Source of the DNA: Acidimicrobiales bacterium
GTDB lineage: Bacteria > Actinomycetota > Acidimicrobiia > Acidimicrobiales > SZUA-35
Reading direction: 5' to 3'
DNA: 64,000 nucleotides
NCBI GenBank assembly: GCA_041394265.1
Contig: JAWKIO010000005.1
Location: 4,836,001 to 4,900,000 of the forward strand
This document shows, one piece after another, positions 25,020-32,066 of the stretch. The notes under the pieces are model-generated. The model ran no database searches and had not been told where the DNA came from. It saw nothing but the letters and a program-made list of their open reading frames with translations. Every line of letters begins with the position of its first letter. Within the stretch, counting starts at the first letter, position 1. The translations under genes were made by a program, and so were the position numbers.

Positions 25020-25044
25020 AGCGCCCTGGTAAGTTCGGGCGGAC

Positions 25045-26541
25045 ATGTTGTCGGCCCGCCTCGTACGTCGCTATCTCCCGCTGGTCCTGCTGGTGCTCGT
25101 CGCCGGTCTGGCGTGGCGCGCTGCCGACGCGGCCGACACCGACGACGAGCGGCTGACGCCGATTCTCTACGAGCGTGACCTCGCCACGCCTGTCCTGTCG
25201 GCTCGTCGGATTCCCAAGACCCTGCAGGCGCCGGTGGCCGACGACGCGATCCAACCGGCGATCGGTGCGGTCGTGGCCGGATCGACCCCCGCCACCTGCC
25301 TCGTCGTCACCGTCGACGGCCGGGTCATCACCTCACAGAACGCCGAGCTTCCGGTGGTGCCCGCATCGAACGAGAAGGTGCTGACCACCTTCACCGCCAT
25401 GGCGATTCTCGGACCCGATCACACCTTTGTGACCGAGGTGCGGGCGAGCGGCACGGTGGTCGACGGCGTGCTCACCGGCGATCTCTTCCTTGTCGGTGGG
25501 GGTGACCCTTTCCTCGCCACCGACAACTGGTGGACCCAGTTCGACACCCAGGACGGTCGGGCCCACACACGTCTCGAAACGCTGGCCGACGCCGTCGCCG
25601 CCAGCGGGATCACCAGCGTCACCGGGTCGTTGTTCGGTGACGACACGCTGTTCGACCAAGAGCGCTACGGACCGTGGGCGACTCGCCTGATCGATACGCG
25701 TCAATCGGGCCCCCTGTCGGCACTCGCCGTCAACGAAGGCTTCATCAGCTGGCCTGAGCAGTACACGGGAAGCTTCCGCCCGCGAGTGCCCACCGATGAT
25801 CCACCGTCGCATGCCGCCGCCGTCTTCGCCCAGTTGCTCGGCGAGCGCGGCGTCACTGTCAGCTCCGGCGGCGCAGCCACCGCTCCGGCCGAGGCCAGCC
25901 CACTCGCCCAGGTCGTGTCGCCGCCACTGAGCGAGCTCATCACGCACATCAACAGTTACAGCAACAACTTTGGGGCGGAGATCCTGCTCAAACACATCGG
26001 GCGCGATCAGCGTGGGATCGGCAGCACCGCCAACGGGGCTGCGGCCATGATGACCTTCCTCACCGAGCAGGGCTTCGACATGAACGGGGTCAATCTGCTC
26101 GACGGCTCGGGCTTGAGCGAGGAGACCACCCTCACGTGTCAGCTCCTCACCGATGTACTGCTCGCCGCCGGACCGAGCTCGCCCTTCGCGCAGAGCATGT
26201 CGATCGGTGGGGTCCGAGGCAGTTTGATCGGGCGCCACGTTGCCACCGCTGCGACCGGGCAGGTGTTTGCCAAGACCGGCACACTCAACGACGTCACGGC
26301 ACTCTCCGGATATGTGTATTCGCCGGTCGAGGCCGGTACGACGCTCACCTTCGCCTATGTGGTCAATGGTGAACTCGCGGGTCAGGACGAGCGCATTCGT
26401 GGACTCCAGGAACCGTTCGTCGAGCAGCTCGCCACCTATCCAGCGGGACCGAGTCGAGATCAGCTCTCCCCGCTCGCCCCAGTGGTCAATCCACTGCCCG
26501 AAGCGGCAGCGGGCGACTCGTCCGACGACACGACCGGCTGA
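25045..26541 (+). CDS. dacB: D-alanyl-D-alanine carboxypeptidase/endopeptidase (PBP4 type)
   Basis: A 498-residue penicillin-binding protein 4-like enzyme. A basic start with a hydrophobic stretch (RRYLPLVLLVLVAGLAW, residues 8-24) acts as signal peptide or anchor. The active site has SNEK (SxxK in VVPASNEKVLTTF, about residue 113), YSNNFGAE (SxN) and AKTGTLND (KTG). It removes terminal D-Ala or cuts peptide cross-links in the cell wall outside the membrane. Length is right for the family. Three 17-bp direct repeats and a TAAGTT box upstream suggest regulated expression. Confidence 0.93.
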   Translation: MLSARLVRRYLPLVLLVLVAGLAWRAADAADTDDERLTPILYERDLATPVLSARRIPKTLQAPVADDAIQPAIGAVVAGSTPATCLVVTVDGRVITSQNAELPVVPASNEKVLTTFTAMAILGPDHTFVTEVRASGTVVDGVLTGDLFLVGGGDPFLATDNWWTQFDTQDGRAHTRLETLADAVAASGITSVTGSLFGDDTLFDQERYGPWATRLIDTRQSGPLSALAVNEGFISWPEQYTGSFRPRVPTDDPPSHAAAVFAQLLGERGVTVSSGGAATAPAEASPLAQVVSPPLSELITHINSYSNNFGAEILLKHIGRDQRGIGSTANGAAAMMTFLTEQGFDMNGVNLLDGSGLSEETTLTCQLLTDVLLAAGPSSPFAQSMSIGGVRGSLIGRHVATAATGQVFAKTGTLNDVTALSGYVYSPVEAGTTLTFAYVVNGELAGQDERIRGLQEPFVEQLATYPAGPSRDQLSPLAPVVNPLPEAAAGDSSDDTTG

Positions 26542-26548
26542 GCTGGTG

Positions 26549-27166
26549 ATGAGCAGCCGACTCCCACAGTTCCCCCTGGGGTCCGTCCTGCTGCCCACCA
26601 TGCTCCTTCCGCTGCACGTGTTCGAGCCCCGATACCGTCGGCTCGTCGCCGATGTGGGCGATGACGGCCAGTTCGGGGTGGTCCTGATCGAGCGGGGGAG
26701 CGAGGTCGGCGTCGGTGGCGAGAACGTTCGCGCCTCGATCGGTGTCGTTGCGAAGATCCTGCGTCGGGAGACGCTCGCCGACGGTCGTTCGACGATGCTG
26801 TGCGTTGGCACCGACCGGTTCCGCGTGACCACGTGGCTCGACGACGATCCGTATCCGATCGCCGAGATCGAGTGGCTTCCCGATCTCGAGGGTGCGCCGT
26901 GCAGCGACGATGCCGTCGCCACGATGTACGAGAACTTCCATCTGTGCCGGTCCGTTTTCGAACGTCACGGCATCAACACCGGGCCGGCGCCCTCGTTCGA
27001 CCCTGACCCCGCCGTGGCGTCGTTCGAAGTTGCCGCACTGTCGCCGCTCGGCGAACTCGACCGCTACAACCTCCTCCGGGTCCGCTCGGCGAGCGAGCGA
27101 GTTGCACTCCTCGGCGAGCAACTCGAAGCAAGCGCCGCCACGCTCGAGTTCCGTCTGAGCTCCTGA
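26549..27166 (+). CDS. LON substrate-binding (LAN) domain protein
   Basis: A 205-residue protein with the Lon N-terminal fold: LPQFPLGSVLLPTMLLPLHVFEPRYRRLVADV at the start, FGVVLIERGSEVG, then VGTDRFRV. No ATPase or protease domain follows, so this is one of the stand-alone LON-domain proteins whose function is undetermined, perhaps substrate recognition. It starts seven bases after dacB stop (ATG 26549, with an in-frame GTG at 26546), so it is likely in the same operon. Confidence 0.87.
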   Translation: MSSRLPQFPLGSVLLPTMLLPLHVFEPRYRRLVADVGDDGQFGVVLIERGSEVGVGGENVRASIGVVAKILRRETLADGRSTMLCVGTDRFRVTTWLDDDPYPIAEIEWLPDLEGAPCSDDAVATMYENFHLCRSVFERHGINTGPAPSFDPDPAVASFEVAALSPLGELDRYNLLRVRSASERVALLGEQLEASAATLEFRLSS

Positions 27167-27263
27167 CCGGAGCGACAAAGGCCGCCGCGATCCCCCGGCA
27201 CTCAGGCCGAACGCGCCTACACTCCTGCCTGCAAACGGTGTGGGACAGAAAGCGAGGCCGTTC

Positions 27264-27575
27264 GTGGCCAAGGCAAACCCGCTCGATGGGGCGAAGGAAA
27301 TACAGGCAATGCTGGTTGGCTACGCCAAGCAGGAGACGGTCGATCCGCTCAAGACGCTCGGCAAGTTCATCGGGCTGGGTCTTGCCGGCGGGGTGTTCGT
27401 GTTCCTGGGCGTGTTCTTCTTGAGCATGGGCATGCTGCGTCTCCTGCAGCAGGTCTTCGAGGGAGGAAGCTTCGCCTCACTGCTGCCCTACGTCGTCACC
27501 GTGGTGGTATTGCTCGCCGCCATTGGCATCATCTTCAGCCTCTTCAGCCGTTCGAAGAAACGAGTGCTCTCATGA
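27264..27575 (+). CDS. Holin-X/DUF1469-like small membrane protein
   Basis: A 103-residue protein, AKANPLDGAKEIQAMLVGYAKQETVDPLKTLGKFIG, followed by two membrane segments (LGLAGGVFVFLGVFFLSMGMLRLL and LLPYVVTVVVLLAAIGIIF) and a basic end. It resembles the actinobacterial Holin-X/DUF1469 group of small two-helix membrane proteins. There is no phage context, so a lysis role is unlikely. GTG 27264 is preferred over 27240 because it follows a GAGG-like site; a TACACT box lies at 27218. It overlaps the next gene by ATGA, and three small genes form one operon. Confidence 0.7.
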   Translation: MAKANPLDGAKEIQAMLVGYAKQETVDPLKTLGKFIGLGLAGGVFVFLGVFFLSMGMLRLLQQVFEGGSFASLLPYVVTVVVLLAAIGIIFSLFSRSKKRVLS

Positions 27576-27781
27576 CCGACTCGACCAAGATCTCACCCGC
27601 CGACATCGAGGCGAAGTTCCGCGACATCGCCGACCAGGTCGACACGGTGGCGAACGACTCGAAGAAGAAGGCAGCCGTTGCTGGCACCGTCTTCGCCGTG
27701 CTCCTGATGCTGTTGATCTACATTCTCGGAAAGCGCAACGGCAAGCGTCAGAGCACCGTCGTCGAGATTCGGCGGCTCTGA
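27572..27781 (+). CDS. Small single-pass membrane protein
   Basis: A 69-residue protein: a soluble helix (TKISPADIEAKFRDIADQVDTVANDSKKK), one membrane segment (AAVAGTVFAVLLMLLIYILGK) and a basic tail. It overlaps the holin-like gene (ATGA) and is followed two bases later by the next gene. Family not recognised. The cluster of three tiny membrane-associated proteins suggests a membrane or envelope complex. Confidence 0.7.
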   Translation: MTDSTKISPADIEAKFRDIADQVDTVANDSKKKAAVAGTVFAVLLMLLIYILGKRNGKRQSTVVEIRRL

Positions 27782-27783
27782 TC

Positions 27784-28062
27784 ATGTTCCGCAAGCTTCT
27801 CGTGTGGGGCGTCCGTCGGTCATTCGCCGGTCCGGGCAAGCCGTGGCTGGTCTCGTCCGGCGCCTTCATGGCGATGCGCATGTTCAAGTCGGTGTCGACC
27901 AAGGCCGAGGTGATCGACCTGTCGAACTCCAAGCCTGGCGACAAGATCGTGATCGAGCATCTCGACATCACCCACGCTCAGCAGATCAAACAGATCAAGG
28001 CGGCGAAGAAGGCCGAGAAGCGCGCCGCCAAAGACGCGAAACGACTCGCCCGAAAGGGTTGA
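27784..28062 (+). CDS. Small basic protein of unknown function
   Basis: A 92-residue protein, FRKLLVWGVRRSFAGPGKPWLVSSGAFMAMRMFKSVS, with a hydrophobic patch near the N-terminus, and a very lysine/alanine-rich C-terminal helix (KQIKAAKKAEKRAAKDAKRLARK). No family recognised. Third gene of the small membrane operon. The Ala/Lys repeat helix is like those of nucleoid or membrane-surface binding proteins, but this is a guess. Confidence 0.65.
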   Translation: MFRKLLVWGVRRSFAGPGKPWLVSSGAFMAMRMFKSVSTKAEVIDLSNSKPGDKIVIEHLDITHAQQIKQIKAAKKAEKRAAKDAKRLARKG

Positions 28063-28079
28063 GGGCGTCGCGAGGTCTC

Positions 28080-28085
28080 TAGGAT
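28080..28085 (+). promoter_or_regulatory. Putative -10 box, leaderless promoter of the ThiS-like/ttuA/trmI operon
   Basis: TAGGAT ends eight bases before the GTG at 28094, in the 31-base gap after the preceding gene. Confidence 0.5.
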
Positions 28086-28093
28086 CGGCAGCC

Positions 28094-28294
28094 GTGAGAA
28101 TTCTGCTGCGCAATCCAAGCCGTGAGATCGAGCTCGACGGACCCATGTCGGTCGTCAAGCTGCTCCGTCAACTCGAAGTGCAGCGCGAGTCGGTGCTCGT
28201 CATCCGCGAGGGCACCCTGGTGCCGGGTGATGCCGTCTTGGCCGATACCGACACCGTCGAGATTCGCCCCGTCATCTCCGGCGGCAGCGTATGA
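28094..28294 (+). CDS. ThiS/MoaD/TtuB-like sulphur carrier protein with a C-terminal GG plus two residues
   Basis: A 66-residue beta-grasp protein: RILLRNPSREIELDGPMSVVKLLRQLEVQRESVLVIREGTLVPGDAVLADTDTVEIRPVISGGSV. The pattern, including VVIREGxLVP and the terminal GG, is that of ThiS/TtuB carriers, which take a thiocarboxylate at the last glycine. Here the diglycine is followed by Ser-Val, so a protease must trim it, or it is not used as usual. Its stop overlaps the start of the TtuA-like gene (ATGA). Position next to a TtuA-like enzyme makes it the likely sulphur donor for tRNA thiolation. GTG start. Confidence 0.8.
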   Translation: MRILLRNPSREIELDGPMSVVKLLRQLEVQRESVLVIREGTLVPGDAVLADTDTVEIRPVISGGSV

Positions 28295-29310
28295 AATGCC
28301 GGGTCTGCCGCGGCCCGGCGATCATCGACCTCCGTCGTCACAATGCGAACTTCTGCGGTGAGCACTTCATCAAGTTCTGCCATGACCAGGTCGCCAAGGC
28401 GATCAAGGACTTCTCGATGTGTGAGCCCGACGACCGCCTGCTGGTCGCCGTATCGGGCGGCAAGGACTCCCTCGCGGTCTGGGACATGCTGACCGCCATG
28501 GGCTACGAAGCCGACGGCCTCTACATCGGACTCGGGATTGGCGAGTACTCCGATGTGTCCGGCCACTACGTCCGCCAGTTTGCCGAGGAGCGCCAGCTTC
28601 GGCTCATCGAGATCGACCTGCGCGACGCCTATGGCTACGACGTGCCCACGGCGGCCGCCGTCACCAAGCGGGTGCCGTGCTCGGCCTGTGGGTTGTCCAA
28701 GCGACACCTCTTCGACGCTGCGGCGGTCGACGGCGGCTACGACGCCGTCGTCACCGGGCACAACCTCGACGACGAGGCGGCGGTGCTCTACGGCAACGTG
28801 ATGCGATGGCAGACCCCCTATCTCGCCCGGCAACGACCGGTCCTTGCCGCCCGGAAGGGTTTCCCTCGCAAGATCAAACCCTTGGTCCGGCTGGGCGAGC
28901 GTGAAATGGCGGCGTACTGCGTCATTCGGGGGATCGACTATCAGGTCGAGGAATGCCCGATGGCGGCGGGCAACAAGCACCTCCACTACAAAGAGATCCT
29001 GAACACCCAAGAAGCCGCATCCCCGGGCTCCAAGGCGGCGTTCTACTTCGGGTTCCTCCGCGACGCCGTCGACCGGTTCGACGACGATCCAGCCGATCAC
29101 AGCCTCGGCACCTGCGAGCGGTGTGGCTCGCCTGCCAGCTCCGAGGTGTGTTCGTTCTGCCGTCTCGTGGAGCGCACCGAAGGTGCGGCGCCCGTTCCCG
29201 TCGACATGCCGAAGGTCAAGGCGGCCGGTGTCCCGGCAGCGACAATCGACCCCACACCGAGCGATCCCGTACTCAGCGATCCAACAGCCAGCGATGGAGT
29301 CCCGACATGA
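28291..29310 (+). CDS. ttuA: TtuA/Ncs6-family tRNA 2-thiouridine sulphurtransferase
   Basis: A 339-residue PP-loop ATPase. It starts with a zinc-binding motif (CRVCRGPAI, then NFCGEHF), has the ATP-binding SGGKDS (about residue 55), VPCSACGLSKRH and the later EECPMAAGNK, whose three cysteines match those that hold the Fe-S cluster in TtuA, and a second zinc motif CERCGSPASSEVCSFC near residue 275. A 40-residue Pro/Asp-rich tail is extra. It would adenylate a tRNA uridine and insert sulphur: U54 as in Thermus TtuA, or U34 as in Ncs6. Overlaps both neighbours by ATGA. Confidence 0.85.
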   Translation: MKCRVCRGPAIIDLRRHNANFCGEHFIKFCHDQVAKAIKDFSMCEPDDRLLVAVSGGKDSLAVWDMLTAMGYEADGLYIGLGIGEYSDVSGHYVRQFAEERQLRLIEIDLRDAYGYDVPTAAAVTKRVPCSACGLSKRHLFDAAAVDGGYDAVVTGHNLDDEAAVLYGNVMRWQTPYLARQRPVLAARKGFPRKIKPLVRLGEREMAAYCVIRGIDYQVEECPMAAGNKHLHYKEILNTQEAASPGSKAAFYFGFLRDAVDRFDDDPADHSLGTCERCGSPASSEVCSFCRLVERTEGAAPVPVDMPKVKAAGVPAATIDPTPSDPVLSDPTASDGVPT

Positions 29311-30125
29311 CCGCACGATCGAACGAACTGTCGGTCGGTGAACTGGTGTTGATCATCGACAATCGAGATCGCCGGCACCTCATCACCCTTGCGGCTGATG
29401 GCGCCTTCCACTCCCACGCGGGCGTGCTCGACCACTCGAAGATGCTCGGTCAGCCCGAGGGCTGCGAGGTCGCGACCACCAAGGGGCAGAAGTTCCGGGT
29501 GTTTCGGCCGACGCTCGAGGAGTTCATCCTGTCGATGCCTCGCGGCGCTCAGGTGATCTATCCGAAGGATCTCGGGCCGATGATGATGCTTGCCGACATC
29601 GCACCCGGCATGAAGGTCTTCGAGTCGGGTATCGGTTCCGGTGCGCTGTCGATGACCCTGTTGCGGGCCGGTGCCGACATCGTCGGCTACGAGCTGCGTG
29701 AGGACTTCGCCGCCCGAGCCAAGAAGAACGTCGAGACGTTTCTCGGGCCCGAGGTGCTCGATCGATATCAGATCGAGATCCGGTCGGCCTACGAGTCGAT
29801 CGACGGCAACGATTTCGATCGAGTCATGCTCGATCTGCCCGAACCGTGGCAGGTCGTGCCGCACGCCGAGATGGCGTTGAAGCCGGGTGGGGTGTTCATG
29901 GCGTACACCCCTTCCATCACGCAGGCGTCACGGCTGCGGGAGGCGTTGGCCCACACGCGCTTCACCGAGATGAAGACGCTCGAGGTCCTGAATCGAGGCT
30001 GGCACATCGAGGGCCAGGCGGTCCGGCCCGATCACCGCATGGTGGCGCACACGGCGTTTCTCACCCGGGCTCGGTTGTTGGCCCCGACCGCCGGCCCACC
30101 GAGCGTCCAAGCAGACCACGCATAG
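29307..30125 (+). CDS. trmI: tRNA (adenine-58-N1)-methyltransferase
   Basis: A 272-residue class I methyltransferase: N-terminal beta domain (SVGELVLIIDNRDRRHLITL), a catalytic domain with SAM-binding FESGIGSGALSMTLLRAG, GYELREDFA, and the base-contact segment MLDLPEPWQVV. This is the TrmI/TrmA58 family, which methylates A58 in the T-loop of tRNA. It overlaps ttuA by ATGA. In Thermus m1A58 promotes thiolation of U54, so the gene order suggests cooperation. C-terminal AGPPSVQADHA is a short tail. Confidence 0.93.
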   Translation: MTARSNELSVGELVLIIDNRDRRHLITLAADGAFHSHAGVLDHSKMLGQPEGCEVATTKGQKFRVFRPTLEEFILSMPRGAQVIYPKDLGPMMMLADIAPGMKVFESGIGSGALSMTLLRAGADIVGYELREDFAARAKKNVETFLGPEVLDRYQIEIRSAYESIDGNDFDRVMLDLPEPWQVVPHAEMALKPGGVFMAYTPSITQASRLREALAHTRFTEMKTLEVLNRGWHIEGQAVRPDHRMVAHTAFLTRARLLAPTAGPPSVQADHA

Positions 30126-30149
30126 TGTTATTCGGGCGCACCCTTCGCT

Positions 30150-30335
30150 AGAGTTCGGGGCGAGTTCTCACCAACGACGCCGCAGTGCCGATGCGTCAGT
30201 GGTCACGATCGTGCACGACACGATCGATACAGCCGCCCGGCCCTCTCGGGGCCGGCGGGGGCAGAAGTCCAGTCACCCCGGTCGTCTCTGACCGGGGTGA
30301 CTGCGTTTTCGCAGTGACAGGACTGCGTTTTCGCC
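30150..30335 (+). ncRNA. Candidate structured RNA between trmI and the acyl-CoA ligase
   Basis: The 302-base gap 30126-30427 holds no convincing gene. It has a run of hairpins: CGATCGTG-CACGA-CACGATCG (30206-30226), a CCGGCCC/GGGCCGG stem (30236-30255), a 12-bp stem at 30271-30302, and two copies of ACTGCGTTTTCGC at 30300 and 30322. The order of stems and closing terminator suits a small RNA of about 110-150 nt or a 3' leader of trmI. I know no matching family. Confidence 0.35.
30271..30312 (+). terminator. Strong intrinsic terminator
   Basis: AGTCACCCCGGTC-GTCTC-TGACCGGGGTGACT gives a stem of about 13 bp, then GCGTTTTCGC with a short T-run. It ends the trmI unit or the candidate RNA. Confidence 0.7.
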
Positions 30336-30427
30336 GGGGGGACGGGATGGGTCTAGGTTGACGCAATCGCGTTGCGCCGACCCGGGACCGGTCGGTGGCG
30401 ATGCGTCGACAGACGAAAGGGACCAGC

Positions 30428-31990
30428 ATGTATCCAGGCCGTTGGGCAAGTGAACGACCCGAGCATCCAGCCGTGGTGATGGCGGGGTCGGGCCAGACCC
30501 AGACCTATGCCGAACTCGACGCCCGCTCGAATCAGCTGGCGCACGTGTTCCGCGAGCTCGGGATCGAGCGTGGCGGGCACATTGCGATCTTCATGGAGAA
30601 CCAGATCCGATTCATGGAGGTGTGCTGGGCCGCTCTGCGGTCTGGGATCTACGTCACTGCGATCAACTCCTACCTGTCGGCGCCCGAGGTTGCCTACGTC
30701 ATCGACGACTGCGACGCCGAGGCCGTCATCACGTCCCGAGCGAAGGCGGCGGTGGCCAGCGAGGTGCTGGCCGGTGACGATCGCCCCCCGAAGGTGCGAG
30801 CGTGGCTGATGGCCACCGGCGACGGAAAAGCGCCGCCGGAAGGTTTCGACGACTATGACGACACGATCGCGTCACGCCCGGCCGACAAGATCGCCGACGA
30901 ATCCAACGGCACGATCATGTTGTACAGCTCCGGAACCACCGGCCGTCCGAAGGGCATCCTGCGCCCGCTGCCGACCGTGCCCGTCGAAGAGGGCGATCCC
31001 CGCTCGGCGGCCATTCCCGTCACCTATCGGTATCGCCCCGACATGGTCTATCTGTCCCCGGCGCCGATGTACCACGCCGCGCCGCTCGCCTTCTCCCTGG
31101 CGGTGCACCGTGCCGGGGGCACGCTCGTCATCATGGAGAAGTTCGACGAGCGCAACGCGTTGGCCGCGATCGATACCTACGGGGTCACCCACAGCCAGTG
31201 GGTGCCGACGATGTTCGTCCGCATGCTGAAGTTGAGCGACGACGAGCGAGCGGCCTACGACCTGTCGACCCTGGAGATCGCCATCCACGCTGCCGCTCCC
31301 TGCCCGGTGCCGGTCAAGCACCAGATGATCGAGTGGTGGGGCCCGGTGCTCTACGAGTACTACGCCGGAACCGAGGGCATCGGCTCGACCTTCATCGACT
31401 CCGAGGAGTGGTTGACCAAACCGGGCTCGGTTGGTCGGTGTCGGCAGGGCGTGCTCCACATCGTCGACCCCGAGGGCAACGACCTGCCGGCGGGGGAGAC
31501 CGGCGGGGTCTACTTCAGCGGCAACGCCGAATTCGAGTACCACAAGGCACCGGAGAAGACCCAGGAGTCACGCCTCGACGGCGGGCGGGTCACCCTCGGC
31601 GACGTCGGCTACGTCGACGAGGACGGCTACCTCTTCCTCACCGACCGGAAGGCCTTCATGATCATCTCCGGCGGGGTCAACATCTACCCGCAGGAGGTCG
31701 AGGACTGCCTGATCGTGCACCCGGCAGTCGCCGATGTCGCCGTGTTCGGCATTCCCGACGACGTCATGGGCGAGGCGGTGAAGGCGGCCGTGCAGCTTCG
31801 GCCGGGCCAGACGGCGGGACCCGACACCGAGCGTGAGTTGCTCGACTACGTGCGGGAGCGGATCGCTCACTACAAGGTGCCCCGTTCGATCGACTTCCAT
31901 GATGAGCTGCCTCGCCTGCCGACCGGCAAGCTCTACAAGCGCCTGCTCCGCGACGAGTATTGGGGCAAGAAGGGTTCGAGCATCGTCTGA
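30428..31990 (+). CDS. Acyl-CoA synthetase (AMP-forming), fatty-acid CoA ligase type
   Basis: A 520-residue ANL-family enzyme with the P-loop motif MLYSSGTTGRPKGIL (A3, about residue 160), YEYYAGTEGIGST (A5), GDVGYVDEDGYLFLTDRKAFMIISGG (A7/A8) and the terminal LPTGKLYKR with catalytic Lys (A10). It forms acyl-AMP, then acyl-CoA. The start is ATG 30428, preceded by a strong AAAGGGA site. It is a paralogue of the partial gene at the left edge (same MYPG beginning). Substrate cannot be told from sequence. Confidence 0.9.
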   Translation: MYPGRWASERPEHPAVVMAGSGQTQTYAELDARSNQLAHVFRELGIERGGHIAIFMENQIRFMEVCWAALRSGIYVTAINSYLSAPEVAYVIDDCDAEAVITSRAKAAVASEVLAGDDRPPKVRAWLMATGDGKAPPEGFDDYDDTIASRPADKIADESNGTIMLYSSGTTGRPKGILRPLPTVPVEEGDPRSAAIPVTYRYRPDMVYLSPAPMYHAAPLAFSLAVHRAGGTLVIMEKFDERNALAAIDTYGVTHSQWVPTMFVRMLKLSDDERAAYDLSTLEIAIHAAAPCPVPVKHQMIEWWGPVLYEYYAGTEGIGSTFIDSEEWLTKPGSVGRCRQGVLHIVDPEGNDLPAGETGGVYFSGNAEFEYHKAPEKTQESRLDGGRVTLGDVGYVDEDGYLFLTDRKAFMIISGGVNIYPQEVEDCLIVHPAVADVAVFGIPDDVMGEAVKAAVQLRPGQTAGPDTERELLDYVRERIAHYKVPRSIDFHDELPRLPTGKLYKRLLRDEYWGKKGSSIV

Positions 31991-32053
31991 CTCGACAGCG
32001 AGCCCGGAACGTGAACGATCCGTTTCGAGCCGACCGGGTCGACACGCCGCCGG

Positions 32054-32059
32054 TAGGTT
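32054..32059 (+). promoter_or_regulatory. Putative -10 box, leaderless promoter of ppc
   Basis: TAGGTT ends seven bases before the ATG at 32067. Confidence 0.5.
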
Positions 32060-32066
32060 TGGCGCC

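Noticed and set aside
25333..26922. 529-residue open frame opposite dacB and the LON-domain gene
   Set aside because: Covers two well-supported forward genes and lacks any motif or sensible start.
27264..28062. Holin-like genes as a prophage remnant
   Set aside because: No endolysin, integrase, capsid or att-like repeats nearby; Holin-X/DUF1469 proteins are common chromosomal proteins in actinobacteria.
30150..30335. tRNA, tmRNA, SRP RNA or 6S RNA in the gap
   Set aside because: No T-loop, tag frame, SRP tetraloop consensus or 6S central bubble could be seen.
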